Source: Fidelibacterota bacterium
GTDB taxonomy: Bacteria; Fidelibacterota; Marinisomatia; SCGC-AAA003-L08; GCA-002704045
Reading direction: 5' to 3'
Assembly (NCBI GenBank): GCA_002704045.1
Contig: PAFF01000100.1
Coordinates: 3,040 to 16,980, forward strand
DNA: 13,941 nucleotides
Below the pieces are notes generated by a model. That model saw nothing but the letters and a program-made list of their open reading frames with translations. It ran no database searches and was not told the DNA's origin. Each line of letters begins with the position of its first letter. Position 1 is the stretch's first letter. Shown here piece by piece: positions 1 to 7,110 of this stretch. The position numbers were made by a program, and so were the translations under genes.

Positions 1-1092
1 CCAGAAAAAATAAAAAAAAATAAAAAATCTATAACAGGACAATATTTGTCTAATAGAAAAGAAATAAAATTTCCTGCTAAACCTAACCTACCGAATCTCA
101 AACATATTGAATTATATGGAGCTTCTGGCAATAATTTAAAAAATGTAAATTTAAAATTGCCTATAGGGAATTTTATATGTATTACAGGCGTATCTGGATC
201 AGGAAAATCCTCACTAATTAATCAGACACTCTATCCTGCTCTTTCGTATGAATTCAATAGAACAATTACAAAGCCATTGCAGTTTAAATCATTAAAAGGA
301 ACATTACATTTAGATAAAGTAATTAACATAGACCAATCTCCAATTGGGAAAACCCCTAGATCAAATCCAGCTACCTACACAGGATTATTTACTCACATAA
401 GAGAATTATTTACACAAATACCTGAATCTAAAGTTAGAGGGTACAAACCAGGTAGATTTTCATTTAATGTAAAAGGAGGAAGATGTGAAAACTGTCAAGG
501 AGGAGGTTTAATAAAAATTGAAATGCATTTCTTACCTGATATGTACATTAAATGTGATGAATGTCAGGGAAAGAGATATAATAGAGATACTTTGGAAATA
601 CTTTATAGAGGTAAAAATATATCAGATATCTTATCTATGAGCGTTGAAAAAGCATTAATATTTTTTAAAAATCATAATCAAATAAGAAGAAAATTACAAA
701 CATTGGTTAGTGTAGGTTTAGGCTATATTACTTTAGGTCAGCAAGCAACAACATTATCGGGAGGAGAAGCCCAAAGAGTTAAATTGTCATCTGAACTATC
801 TAAAATAGGAACAGGAAGAACATTATATATTTTAGATGAGCCTACAACTGGATTACACTTTGAAGATGTAAAAATGCTTTTATCTGTATTGCACAGTTTA
901 GTTAACAAGGGCAATACTGTTTTAATTATCGAACACAACTTAGATGTAATTAAAACAGCTGATTGGATTATTGATTTGGGACCAGAAGGGGGATCTGGAG
1001 GGGGAAATATTATTGCAGAAGGTCACCCAAAAGCAATTTCAAAAACAAAAACTCATACAGGAAAATATTTAAAGTTAGCTTTTGCAGGATAA
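1..1092 (+). CDS. uvrA: UvrABC system protein A, C-terminal part (5' end outside window)
   Basis: UvrA is the damage-recognition ATPase of nucleotide excision repair; it works as a dimer and loads UvrB at lesions. The frame is open from base 1, so the gene enters from the left and only its last 363 residues are present (the family is about 940). A TTG at 46 is not the start: it codes the Leu of the family motif TGQYLS (window residues 12-17). The rest is the second ABC ATPase module: Walker A GVSGSGKSS (63-71), an inserted zinc finger with C162/C165 and C185/C188, the conserved PIGKTPRSNPATYTG stretch before it, signature LSGGEAQ (252-258), Walker B YILDEP (276-281) and the switch His in IIEHNLD. 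The C-terminus is complete (TAA at 1090-1092). A 74-base gap separates it from ruvB. The identification is near certain. Confidence 0.97.
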   Translation, partial: PEKIKKNKKSITGQYLSNRKEIKFPAKPNLPNLKHIELYGASGNNLKNVNLKLPIGNFICITGVSGSGKSSLINQTLYPALSYEFNRTITKPLQFKSLKGTLHLDKVINIDQSPIGKTPRSNPATYTGLFTHIRELFTQIPESKVRGYKPGRFSFNVKGGRCENCQGGGLIKIEMHFLPDMYIKCDECQGKRYNRDTLEILYRGKNISDILSMSVEKALIFFKNHNQIRRKLQTLVSVGLGYITLGQQATTLSGGEAQRVKLSSELSKIGTGRTLYILDEPTTGLHFEDVKMLLSVLHSLVNKGNTVLIIEHNLDVIKTADWIIDLGPEGGSGGGNIIAEGHPKAISKTKTHTGKYLKLAFAG

Positions 1093-1166
1093 AATAATTT
1101 GTTTAACGACAAGAAATCACTTTTTTCTAGATTTAAATTTTAATAAATTGTCAACCTTATTTAATT

Positions 1167-2207
1167 ATGATTGAATCCTATAAAAACCCTATAAATAATA
1201 TCATAAATCCCAAAAACCAAGAGGAAGATTTAAATACAGACAAATCAATACGCCCATCTTCGCTAGAAGAATTTGTAGGACAAAAAGAAATTATAGATAA
1301 TTTAAAAGTTTACATTAAAGCAGCTAAACAAAGAAACGAAGCATTAGATCACGTATTATTTTTTGGGCCTCCAGGTTTAGGTAAAACCACATTGGCAAAT
1401 ATAGTTTCAAAAGAGCTAAATGTAAATATTAGTTCAACTTCTGGTCCTGTTTTAGAAAGAGCGGGCGATCTTGCAGGAATGTTAACGAATTTAGAAAATA
1501 AAGATGTTTTTTTTATAGATGAGATACACAGAGTGAGTAGCGTTGTTGAAGAATATTTATATTCAGCTATGGAAGATTATGTTATTGATATTATGCTCGA
1601 TAAGGGACCTAGCGCAAGAAGTGTTCAATTAAATTTAAACCCCTTTACACTAGTAGGAGCTACAACTCGTTTAGGAAATTTAACATCCCCTTTAAGAGAC
1701 AGGTTTGGTGTTATATTAAGATTTGACTTTTATAACGAAAAAGACTTGGGAAAAATTATACAGCGTTCTAGTAAAATTTTGAACATATCTATAAATGAAA
1801 AAGGAGTTTCAGAAATTAGTAGAAGGTCAAGAGGGACTCCCAGAATTGCAAATAGAATATTGAGAAGAGCTCGAGATTTTGCTCAGGTTAATTCAAAAAA
1901 AACAATTGATGAGGAAGTTGCTAAAGAAGCATTAAGTAAAATGGGTATTGATGAAATGGGTCTTGACGAAATGGATAGGCAAATTTTAAACTCGATTATC
2001 GATAATTATAATGGTGGACCAGTTGGTATAGAAACTTTAGGAGTTGCCATTTCAGAAGATGCTAAAACCATAGAAGAAGTATATGAGCCATTTTTAATTA
2101 AAGAAGGATTCATTCAAAGGACACCTCGAGGGAGGGTAGCCTTAGAAAAAACATACAAATATTTAAACAAAGAATTTATAAATAATAATCAACAAAAATT
2201 ATTATAA
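1167..2207 (+). CDS. ruvB: Holliday junction branch migration ATPase RuvB
   Basis: RuvB is the hexameric AAA+ motor that, with RuvA, drives branch migration of Holliday junctions in recombinational repair. The 346 residues match the usual family length. Visible motifs are Walker A GPPGLGKTT (67-75), Walker B FFIDEIHR (115-122), sensor 1 GATTRLG (164-170), the arginine-finger region SPLRDRFG (174-181), sensor 2 GTPRIANR (223-230) and a C-terminal winged helix ending with QRTPRGR (317-323). The ATG at 1167 is the only plausible start ahead of the conserved FVGQ segment; it gives about 36 residues before FVGQ and has no clear Shine-Dalgarno sequence. ruvA and ruvC are not in the window. queA follows after 15 bases, and the ruvB-queA neighbourhood is common in bacteria. 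Confidence 0.97.
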   Translation: MIESYKNPINNIINPKNQEEDLNTDKSIRPSSLEEFVGQKEIIDNLKVYIKAAKQRNEALDHVLFFGPPGLGKTTLANIVSKELNVNISSTSGPVLERAGDLAGMLTNLENKDVFFIDEIHRVSSVVEEYLYSAMEDYVIDIMLDKGPSARSVQLNLNPFTLVGATTRLGNLTSPLRDRFGVILRFDFYNEKDLGKIIQRSSKILNISINEKGVSEISRRSRGTPRIANRILRRARDFAQVNSKKTIDEEVAKEALSKMGIDEMGLDEMDRQILNSIIDNYNGGPVGIETLGVAISEDAKTIEEVYEPFLIKEGFIQRTPRGRVALEKTYKYLNKEFINNNQQKLL

Positions 2208-2213
2208 TAAAGA

Positions 2214-2218
2214 AAGGA
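2214..2218 (+). promoter_or_regulatory. Ribosome binding site of queA
   Basis: AAGGA lies four bases before the ATG at 2223. It supports that start, which gives about ten residues ahead of the point where many QueA proteins begin. Confidence 0.7.
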
Positions 2219-2222
2219 AATT

Positions 2223-3281
2223 ATGTTATTTAGTTCAGTAGAAAAACCACCAAGATTGTCAGAGTTTGAAATGGAAGTTCCCGAGGAAAGAATTGCTCAA
2301 AATCCAACAAAAAAAAGAGATGAGTGCAAATTGATGGTTTTAGATCCAAAAGATCAGACAATAAAACATAAAAAATTTCATAATATCATTGATTATATGA
2401 AAAAAGGTGATGTTCTAGTTATGAACAACACTAAAGTATACCCAGCTAGAATTTATGCTTGGAAAGAAAAATCAGAATCAAAAGTAGAAGTCTTTTTATT
2501 AAGAGAATTAGAAAATGATCTTTGGGAGGCTATGGTTAAGCCAGCAAGAAAAGTTAGAATAGGAAACAAATTAATTTTTGGTGAAGGAATAGCATGTGAT
2601 GTAATAGATAATACAATATCTGGAGGAAGGGTATTAAGATTTGAATATGATGTTGATTCAATTTATCCTTTTATTGATAAAAACGGAATGTCCCCTTTGC
2701 CCCCATATATCAAAAGAGAGTCTACAGAAAAAGACAAAGAGACTTATCAAACTGTATATGCATCAGAGAGAGGATCTGTTGCAGCACCAACTGCAGGTTT
2801 GCACTTAACAGAAGATCTAATGAAAAAACTAGAAAAAAAAGGAGTTAAGTTAGTATATGTTACGTTGCATATAGGATTAGGGACTTTTCGTCCAATTATG
2901 GTTGAAGATTTGACAAGGCATCAAATGGATTCTGAATATTACAGTATATCTTCAGAAGCAGCATCAATAATAAATGAAGCAAAAGAAAAAAGAAAAAAAA
3001 TCATAGCAGTAGGAACCTCTACTGTGAGAACTTTAGAAACTGTAACAGTATCTGGGTTTCAAATAACAGGAAGAAGAGGTTGGACAGATAAATTTATATA
3101 CCCCCCATATAAATTTAAAATGGTTAATAGTTTAATAACTAACTTTCATCAACCTAAATCTACGTTAATGATGATGGTTTCTGCATTTACAACTAAAGAT
3201 TTTCTATTAGAAGCTTATCAAGAGGCAATAAATAAAAAATATAACTTTTATAGCTATGGTGATGCTATGATAATAATATAA
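2223..3281 (+). CDS. queA: S-adenosylmethionine:tRNA ribosyltransferase-isomerase
   Basis: QueA transfers and isomerises the ribosyl group of S-adenosylmethionine onto 7-aminomethyl-7-deazaguanine at tRNA position 34. The product is epoxyqueuosine, the penultimate step of queuosine synthesis for GUN anticodons (Tyr, His, Asn, Asp). At 352 residues it has normal family length. Family segments seen are VPEERIAQNP (19-28), GDVLVMNNTKVYPAR (62-76), the YQTVYASERGSVAAPTAGLH core (175-194), LHIGLGTFRPI (215-225), GTSTVRTLE (264-272) and TNFHQPKST (306-314). The tRNA-Asn(GTT) further down the window is the class of tRNA that receives this modification. The TAA stop is followed directly by the ATG of ispF, so the two are probably translationally coupled. 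Confidence 0.96.
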   Translation: MLFSSVEKPPRLSEFEMEVPEERIAQNPTKKRDECKLMVLDPKDQTIKHKKFHNIIDYMKKGDVLVMNNTKVYPARIYAWKEKSESKVEVFLLRELENDLWEAMVKPARKVRIGNKLIFGEGIACDVIDNTISGGRVLRFEYDVDSIYPFIDKNGMSPLPPYIKRESTEKDKETYQTVYASERGSVAAPTAGLHLTEDLMKKLEKKGVKLVYVTLHIGLGTFRPIMVEDLTRHQMDSEYYSISSEAASIINEAKEKRKKIIAVGTSTVRTLETVTVSGFQITGRRGWTDKFIYPPYKFKMVNSLITNFHQPKSTLMMMVSAFTTKDFLLEAYQEAINKKYNFYSYGDAMIII

Positions 3282-3755
3282 ATGTATAGAATAGGTCAAG
3301 GAATAGATTTTCATCAATTAGTAAAAAATGTTCCCCTAATTATTGGTAATGTTACTATTCCATTTCACAAAGGTTCTGAAGGACATAGTGACGGAGATGT
3401 GCTATTTCATGCATTGACAGATGCTATCTTTGGATCTATTGGAGCTGGAGACTTGGGTTTTCATTTCCCTTCAACTAGTTCAAGATGGAAAGATGCCGAT
3501 AGTACCATATTTTTAGAATATGCAGTTAATATGCTTAAAGATAGTAATTATAAAATAGTTAATACAGATTCAACAATTATTTTACAAAAACCAAAACTTT
3601 CTTCTTATATGCCCGAAATTAAAAAGAAAATTTCTCAAATAACTGATTGTAATAATGTCTCTGTTAAATCAACAACAACGGATTATTTAGGTTTTGTAGG
3701 AAATTCAAAGGGAATATGTGCAATTTCAACTGTTTTAATTTGTAAGAATAGTTAG
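3282..3755 (+). CDS. ispF: 2-C-methyl-D-erythritol 2,4-cyclodiphosphate synthase
   Basis: IspF is the fifth enzyme of the MEP (non-mevalonate) isoprenoid pathway. It cyclises CDP-methylerythritol 2-phosphate to methylerythritol cyclodiphosphate with release of CMP, normally as a trimer. The 157 residues match the family. Zinc ligands are visible in GIDFH (D9, H11) and at H43 in GHSDGDVLFHALTDA. GAGDLGFHFP (54-63) is also typical. The usual KATTTEKLGF motif reads KSTTTDYLGF here, so the Glu that binds the second metal in E. coli IspF is replaced by D134. There is no spacer to queA and no Shine-Dalgarno sequence, so re-initiation after the queA stop is likely. ispE, the preceding pathway step, lies one gene downstream; ispD is absent from the window. 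Confidence 0.96.
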   Translation: MYRIGQGIDFHQLVKNVPLIIGNVTIPFHKGSEGHSDGDVLFHALTDAIFGSIGAGDLGFHFPSTSSRWKDADSTIFLEYAVNMLKDSNYKIVNTDSTIILQKPKLSSYMPEIKKKISQITDCNNVSVKSTTTDYLGFVGNSKGICAISTVLICKNS

Positions 3756-3756
3756 T

Positions 3757-5169
3757 ATGTTAGTTCGCGTTAGATTTGCTCCAAGCCCAACCGGGTTCTT
3801 ACATATAGGAGGTTTACGAACTGCATTATATAACTACTTATTTGCTAAACAAAATAATGGAATTTTCATATTGCGAATTGAAGATACTGATAGAAACAGA
3901 TATGTTGAAGGAGCCGTTGAAAATTTAATTAAAACAATGCATTGGTCAGGCATAGAATACGATGAGGGACCAAAAATTGGGGGGGATAAAGGACCGTATT
4001 TTCAATCAAAACGTTTAAACATATATAAAAAACATATTCTACATTTAATAGAAAATGAAAAAGCATATCCCTGTTTTTACTCAAAAGAAAGATTGAAAAA
4101 GATAGAAAAAGAAAATATTCCTAGCAATATTTTGACTCAGCAAGACCAAATATATCGTAATATTTCTGTAGATGAGTCAACTGCAAGAATGAAAAATGAA
4201 AATCATGTTATTAGACTAAAAGTACCTAATAATGGGAGCATAGAATACAATGATCAAGTAAGAGGGAAGCTTAAATTTGACTTATCTTTAATAGAAGATC
4301 AAATTTTAATGAAATCTGATGGTTATCCAACATATCATTTTGCAAATGTTGTTGATGATCATTTAATGGAAATCACCCATGTAATTAGAGGTGAAGAGTG
4401 GATAGCTAGCATGCCAAAACATCTACTTTTGTATGAAAATTTCAACTGGAAAAAACCAGAATTTATTCATTTACCTCTTATTTTAAATCAAGATAAAACT
4501 AAGTTATCGAAACGACAAAACGATGTTGCTGTTGAAGATTATATAACTAATGGATATTTAAAAAAAGCTTTTATTAATTACTTATCTTTATTAGGTTGGC
4601 ATGGATCAGGAGATCAAGAATTATATACATTGGATGAACTCATAAAAGATTTTTCTATTAATAGAATTCAAAAAAGTGGAGCCATATTTGATATTAAAAA
4701 ATTAAATTGGATGAATAACCACTATATTAAAAAACTAGAGCCGCAAGAAATTTTAGATAAATTTCTCAAAAACAATATTGATTTAAAAGATCAAATAACA
4801 TTGCCAATGATAAAACTGATTTATGAAAAAATAGAAAGACTTACTGATATTCCGGAAGAATTGAATTTTTTATTTGAATTTAAGTTTGAAAATGAAAAAT
4901 GTCGCGAAATTTTAGATTATAAAAGTTCAAAAACTGTTTTAAAATCATTTACTTCAAAGTTAGAAAAGATATCTATATTAGATTCAAAGAGTTTTAAATC
5001 CATTGTATCTAAAATTCAAGATGAGATAAAAGTAGGCGGAAAAAATTTATGGATGCCTTTAAGAATAGCAGTAACGGGAAAAATGCATGGTCCTGATGTT
5101 GCTAGTATAGTTGAAATATTGGGCAAAGAAGTCTGTCTTCAAAGATTGAACAATATAATCAATGACTAA
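3757..5169 (+). CDS. gltX: Glutamyl-tRNA synthetase
   Basis: This class I aminoacyl-tRNA synthetase charges tRNA-Glu; in organisms lacking GlnRS a non-discriminating form also mischarges tRNA-Gln for GatCAB. The 470 residues are normal. The N-terminal RFAPSPTGFLHIGGLRTAL (6-24) holds the HIGH-type motif, IEDTDRNR (41-48) is conserved, and the KMSKS-type loop is KTKLSKRQ (247-254). The Cys-rich zinc site of E. coli-type GluRS is not formed, since only C106 is present in that region. The C-terminal anticodon-binding half is Lys-rich and divergent. I cannot tell from sequence alone whether it discriminates between tRNA-Glu and tRNA-Gln. The ATG starts two bases after the ispF stop. The 3' end overlaps ispE by eight bases (5162-5169). 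Confidence 0.96.
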   Translation: MLVRVRFAPSPTGFLHIGGLRTALYNYLFAKQNNGIFILRIEDTDRNRYVEGAVENLIKTMHWSGIEYDEGPKIGGDKGPYFQSKRLNIYKKHILHLIENEKAYPCFYSKERLKKIEKENIPSNILTQQDQIYRNISVDESTARMKNENHVIRLKVPNNGSIEYNDQVRGKLKFDLSLIEDQILMKSDGYPTYHFANVVDDHLMEITHVIRGEEWIASMPKHLLLYENFNWKKPEFIHLPLILNQDKTKLSKRQNDVAVEDYITNGYLKKAFINYLSLLGWHGSGDQELYTLDELIKDFSINRIQKSGAIFDIKKLNWMNNHYIKKLEPQEILDKFLKNNIDLKDQITLPMIKLIYEKIERLTDIPEELNFLFEFKFENEKCREILDYKSSKTVLKSFTSKLEKISILDSKSFKSIVSKIQDEIKVGGKNLWMPLRIAVTGKMHGPDVASIVEILGKEVCLQRLNNIIND

Positions 5170-6016
5170 AAAAATTTATACGTCACATGCAAAAATCAAT
5201 CTTACCTTAAAAATTCAAAATAAACGAAAAGATAATTATCATAATATTCATTCTCTATTTCTAGAATTGGACCATTTTGATAAGCTGTCATTTGAAAGAT
5301 CAGAAAAATTTCAATTAACTAGTTCTGGATTAGATGTACCATGTGATGAATCAAATTTAGTTTCCAAAGCATATAAATTATTATCAGCAAAATATAAAAT
5401 AACAAATTGCTTATCGGTACACTTAGAAAAAAGGATCCCTTTATTTGCAGGCTTAGGTGGAGGAAGTAGTAATGCTGCAACTGTTTTAAAAGCATTAAAC
5501 GAAATTTGGAATTTAAATTTAGACAATGGAGCACTTGAAAAAATTGGATTAAAAATTGGAGCGGATGTTCCATTTTTTATTAATGGAGGATTTCAGGAAG
5601 TTAAAGGAATTGGTGATGTTTTAAAGCCAATTTATTTTTCTATTAAAGAAGATTTAACCTTTCTATTAGTCATTCCTAAAATAAATATTTCTACAAGATG
5701 GGCATATGAAAAATTAAATAAACATTTGCATATAAACACAAAACCACATAAATTTTGCAGCTTTTCAAATGATTTTGATTGGGATTTATATTCAAATGAT
5801 TTTGAAAAATTAGTTATATCAACATATCCAGAAATTGGCAATATAAAAAAAGACTTGATAAAATCCGGTGCGTTTTTTGCCAGTTTGTCGGGAACAGGTT
5901 CGACTATGTTTGGTGCATATAGAAATAGAAAATTAGCTTTAAAAGCTGAGTCTATATTCAATTCTTATCAAACTATTCTAACTTTTCCGAAACTAAATAC
6001 CCCATATGGGGCGTAG
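5162..6016 (+). CDS. ispE: 4-diphosphocytidyl-2-C-methyl-D-erythritol kinase
   Basis: IspE is a GHMP-family kinase that phosphorylates the 2-hydroxyl of CDP-methylerythritol with ATP in the MEP pathway, making the substrate of IspF. The 284 residues match the family. Visible elements are SHAKINLTL with catalytic K11, the ATP-binding glycine-rich loop PLFAGLGGGSSNAA (93-106), GADVPFF with catalytic D135, and the C-terminal SLSGTGSTMFG. The ATG lies inside the gltX stop region (ATGACTAA), so translation is probably coupled. The 3' end is unusual: the last codons and the TAG stop (6014-6016) lie inside tRNA-Asn, which begins at 6007. Cleavage of the tRNA 5' end would therefore strip the stop codon from the message. 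Confidence 0.96.
   Translation: MTKKIYTSHAKINLTLKIQNKRKDNYHNIHSLFLELDHFDKLSFERSEKFQLTSSGLDVPCDESNLVSKAYKLLSAKYKITNCLSVHLEKRIPLFAGLGGGSSNAATVLKALNEIWNLNLDNGALEKIGLKIGADVPFFINGGFQEVKGIGDVLKPIYFSIKEDLTFLLVIPKINISTRWAYEKLNKHLHINTKPHKFCSFSNDFDWDLYSNDFEKLVISTYPEIGNIKKDLIKSGAFFASLSGTGSTMFGAYRNRKLALKAESIFNSYQTILTFPKLNTPYGA
6000..6011. repeat. Perfect 12-base palindrome across the 5' end of tRNA-Asn
   Basis: CCCCATATGGGG covers the end of ispE and tRNA-Asn positions 1-5. In RNA it could fold as a four G-C pair hairpin with an AUAU loop. That would tie up acceptor-strand bases G2-G5, which otherwise pair with the 3' CCCC of the tRNA. The palindrome is seen directly; any function is inference. Confidence 0.6.
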
Positions 6017-6080
6017 CACAATTGGCAGTTGCACCTGACTGTTAATCAGGCGGTTGGTGGTTCGAGTCCACCCGCCCCAG
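6007..6080 (+). tRNA. tRNA-Asn (anticodon GTT)
   Basis: A 74-base cloverleaf can be folded by hand. The acceptor strand TGGGGCG (6007-6013) pairs with CGCCCCA (6073-6079), with discriminator G at 6080. T8 and A9 are canonical. The anticodon stem is CCTGA/TCAGG (6034-6038 and 6046-6050) around loop CTGTTAA, so the anticodon GTT is at 6041-6043. The T arm is GGTGG, TTCGAGT, CCACC (6056-6072). The D stem has three good pairs (G10-C25, C11-G24, A12-T23) and a C13/T22 mismatch. CCA is not encoded and must be added. The first ten bases overlap the end of ispE. The GUN anticodon makes it a possible queuosine target of the QueA pathway. Confidence 0.96.
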
Positions 6081-6089
6081 CTGATATAT

Positions 6090-6160
6090 TCGGGGATCGT
6101 CTAATGGCAGGACTCCGGGTTTTGATCCCGGCAATCGAGGTTCGAATCCTCGTCCCTGAA
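6090..6160 (+). tRNA. tRNA-Gln (anticodon TTG)
   Basis: A 71-base cloverleaf can be folded by hand. The acceptor strand TCGGGGA (6090-6096) pairs with TCCCTGA (6153-6159) with one G-T wobble, and the discriminator is A at 6160. The D stem GTCT/GGAC (6099-6102 and 6110-6113) has four pairs including one wobble. The anticodon stem is CCGGG/CCCGG around loop TTTTGAT, so TTG is at 6122-6124. The T arm is CGAGG, TTCGAAT, CCTCG (6136-6152). CCA is not encoded. It lies nine bases after tRNA-Asn, so both are probably cut from one transcript. A tRNA-Gln between ispE and prs is also known from several proteobacterial genomes. The ATG of prs begins only four bases downstream. Confidence 0.96.
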
Positions 6161-6164
6161 CGAT

Positions 6165-7097
6165 ATGAAAATATTTACTGGAAATTCAAATCCAGCATTA
6201 GCTAAGTCTATTGCTAGTTCTTTGGCAACAAGTCTTGGTAATGTTGAAATAAAAAAGTTTAGTGATGGCGAGCTTAGTATCGTTTTTCTTGATAATTTAA
6301 GAAATGAAGATGTCTATATCATACAATCGTTAAATAGTCCATCTGATAATATTATAGAATTATTATTAATGTTAGACGCAGCAAGAAGAGCATCAGCTAA
6401 AAATGTTGTGGCTGTAATTCCTTATTTAGGTTATGGTAGACAAGATAGAAAAGACAAGCCAAGAGTTCCTATTTCTGCTAGACTTATTTTAGATTTAATA
6501 ACTGCAGTTGGAATAGATAGAATTATCTGCATGGATTTACATTCTCCTCAAATTCAAGGATTTGTAAATATTCCTTTTGACCATTTGTATTCCAGAATAA
6601 CTATTTTAGATAGATTGAAAAAAATGAAATTAACTGAACAAAATGGAGTAATTTTATCTCCTGATGTTGGTGGTGCTAAAATGGGGCAATCATATGCAAA
6701 AAAACTTCAGTTAGGTTTTGCTTTAATTGATAAAAGGAGACCAAAACCAAATCAAGCTGAGGTAGCAAATTTAGTTGGTAATTTGGAAAATAAATACGTT
6801 ATTATAATAGATGATATGATAGATACTGGTGGTACCATTTGTAATGCAGCAAGTACTGCTATTAATAATGGAGCTATAGATGTCACTGTGGTAGCAACCC
6901 ATCCTGTTTTGTCTGGTAATTCTGTAAAAAAACTTCAAGAATCAATAATAAAAAAAGTAATTGTATGCGATACAATAAAATTGAATGAATCACAAAAGTT
7001 TGAAAAGTTAGAAATAGTATCCACATCCAATGTATTCTCTGAGTCAATAAAACGTATAGACTCAGGAGAATCTTTAAGTTCGATGTTTAAAATTTAA
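6165..7097 (+). CDS. prs: Ribose-phosphate pyrophosphokinase (PRPP synthetase)
   Basis: Prs transfers pyrophosphate from ATP to ribose 5-phosphate, making PRPP for purine, pyrimidine, histidine, tryptophan and NAD synthesis. The 310 residues match the class I family. Visible elements are FSDGE (32-36), the ATP-binding loop with YGRQDRKDKPRVPISAR (90-106), DLHSPQIQGFF-like DLHSPQIQGFVNIP (124-137), the catalytic flexible-loop DKRRPKPN (189-196, K190 and R192), and the PRPP-binding loop IIIDDMIDTGGT (213-224). The start MKIFTGNSNP aligns with the family N-terminus, so ATG 6165 is well supported. It is only four bases past tRNA-Gln, with no Shine-Dalgarno sequence. If tRNA-Gln is cut out, the prs message would be almost leaderless. 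rplY follows after 13 bases. Confidence 0.97.
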   Translation: MKIFTGNSNPALAKSIASSLATSLGNVEIKKFSDGELSIVFLDNLRNEDVYIIQSLNSPSDNIIELLLMLDAARRASAKNVVAVIPYLGYGRQDRKDKPRVPISARLILDLITAVGIDRIICMDLHSPQIQGFVNIPFDHLYSRITILDRLKKMKLTEQNGVILSPDVGGAKMGQSYAKKLQLGFALIDKRRPKPNQAEVANLVGNLENKYVIIIDDMIDTGGTICNAASTAINNGAIDVTVVATHPVLSGNSVKKLQESIIKKVIVCDTIKLNESQKFEKLEIVSTSNVFSESIKRIDSGESLSSMFKI

Positions 7098-7110
7098 ATA
7101 GGAGTTTATT

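Noticed and set aside
46..48. TTG at 46 as the start of a short UvrA-like protein
   Set aside because: The frame is open to base 1, and the TTG codes a conserved Leu inside TGQYLS, so this is an internal codon of a gene truncated by the window.
1093..1166. Possible promoter or hairpin in the uvrA-ruvB gap
   Set aside because: TTGTTT and TTGTCA resemble -35 boxes but have no -10 box at proper spacing, and the inverted repeats (TTGT/ACAA, AATTT/AAATT) are too short and A+T-rich to support a terminator.
5632..5961. 109-codon open frame on the minus strand within ispE
   Set aside because: It lies fully opposite a gene with clear kinase motifs, shows no recognisable domain or ribosome site, and is what low-GC codon use yields by chance.
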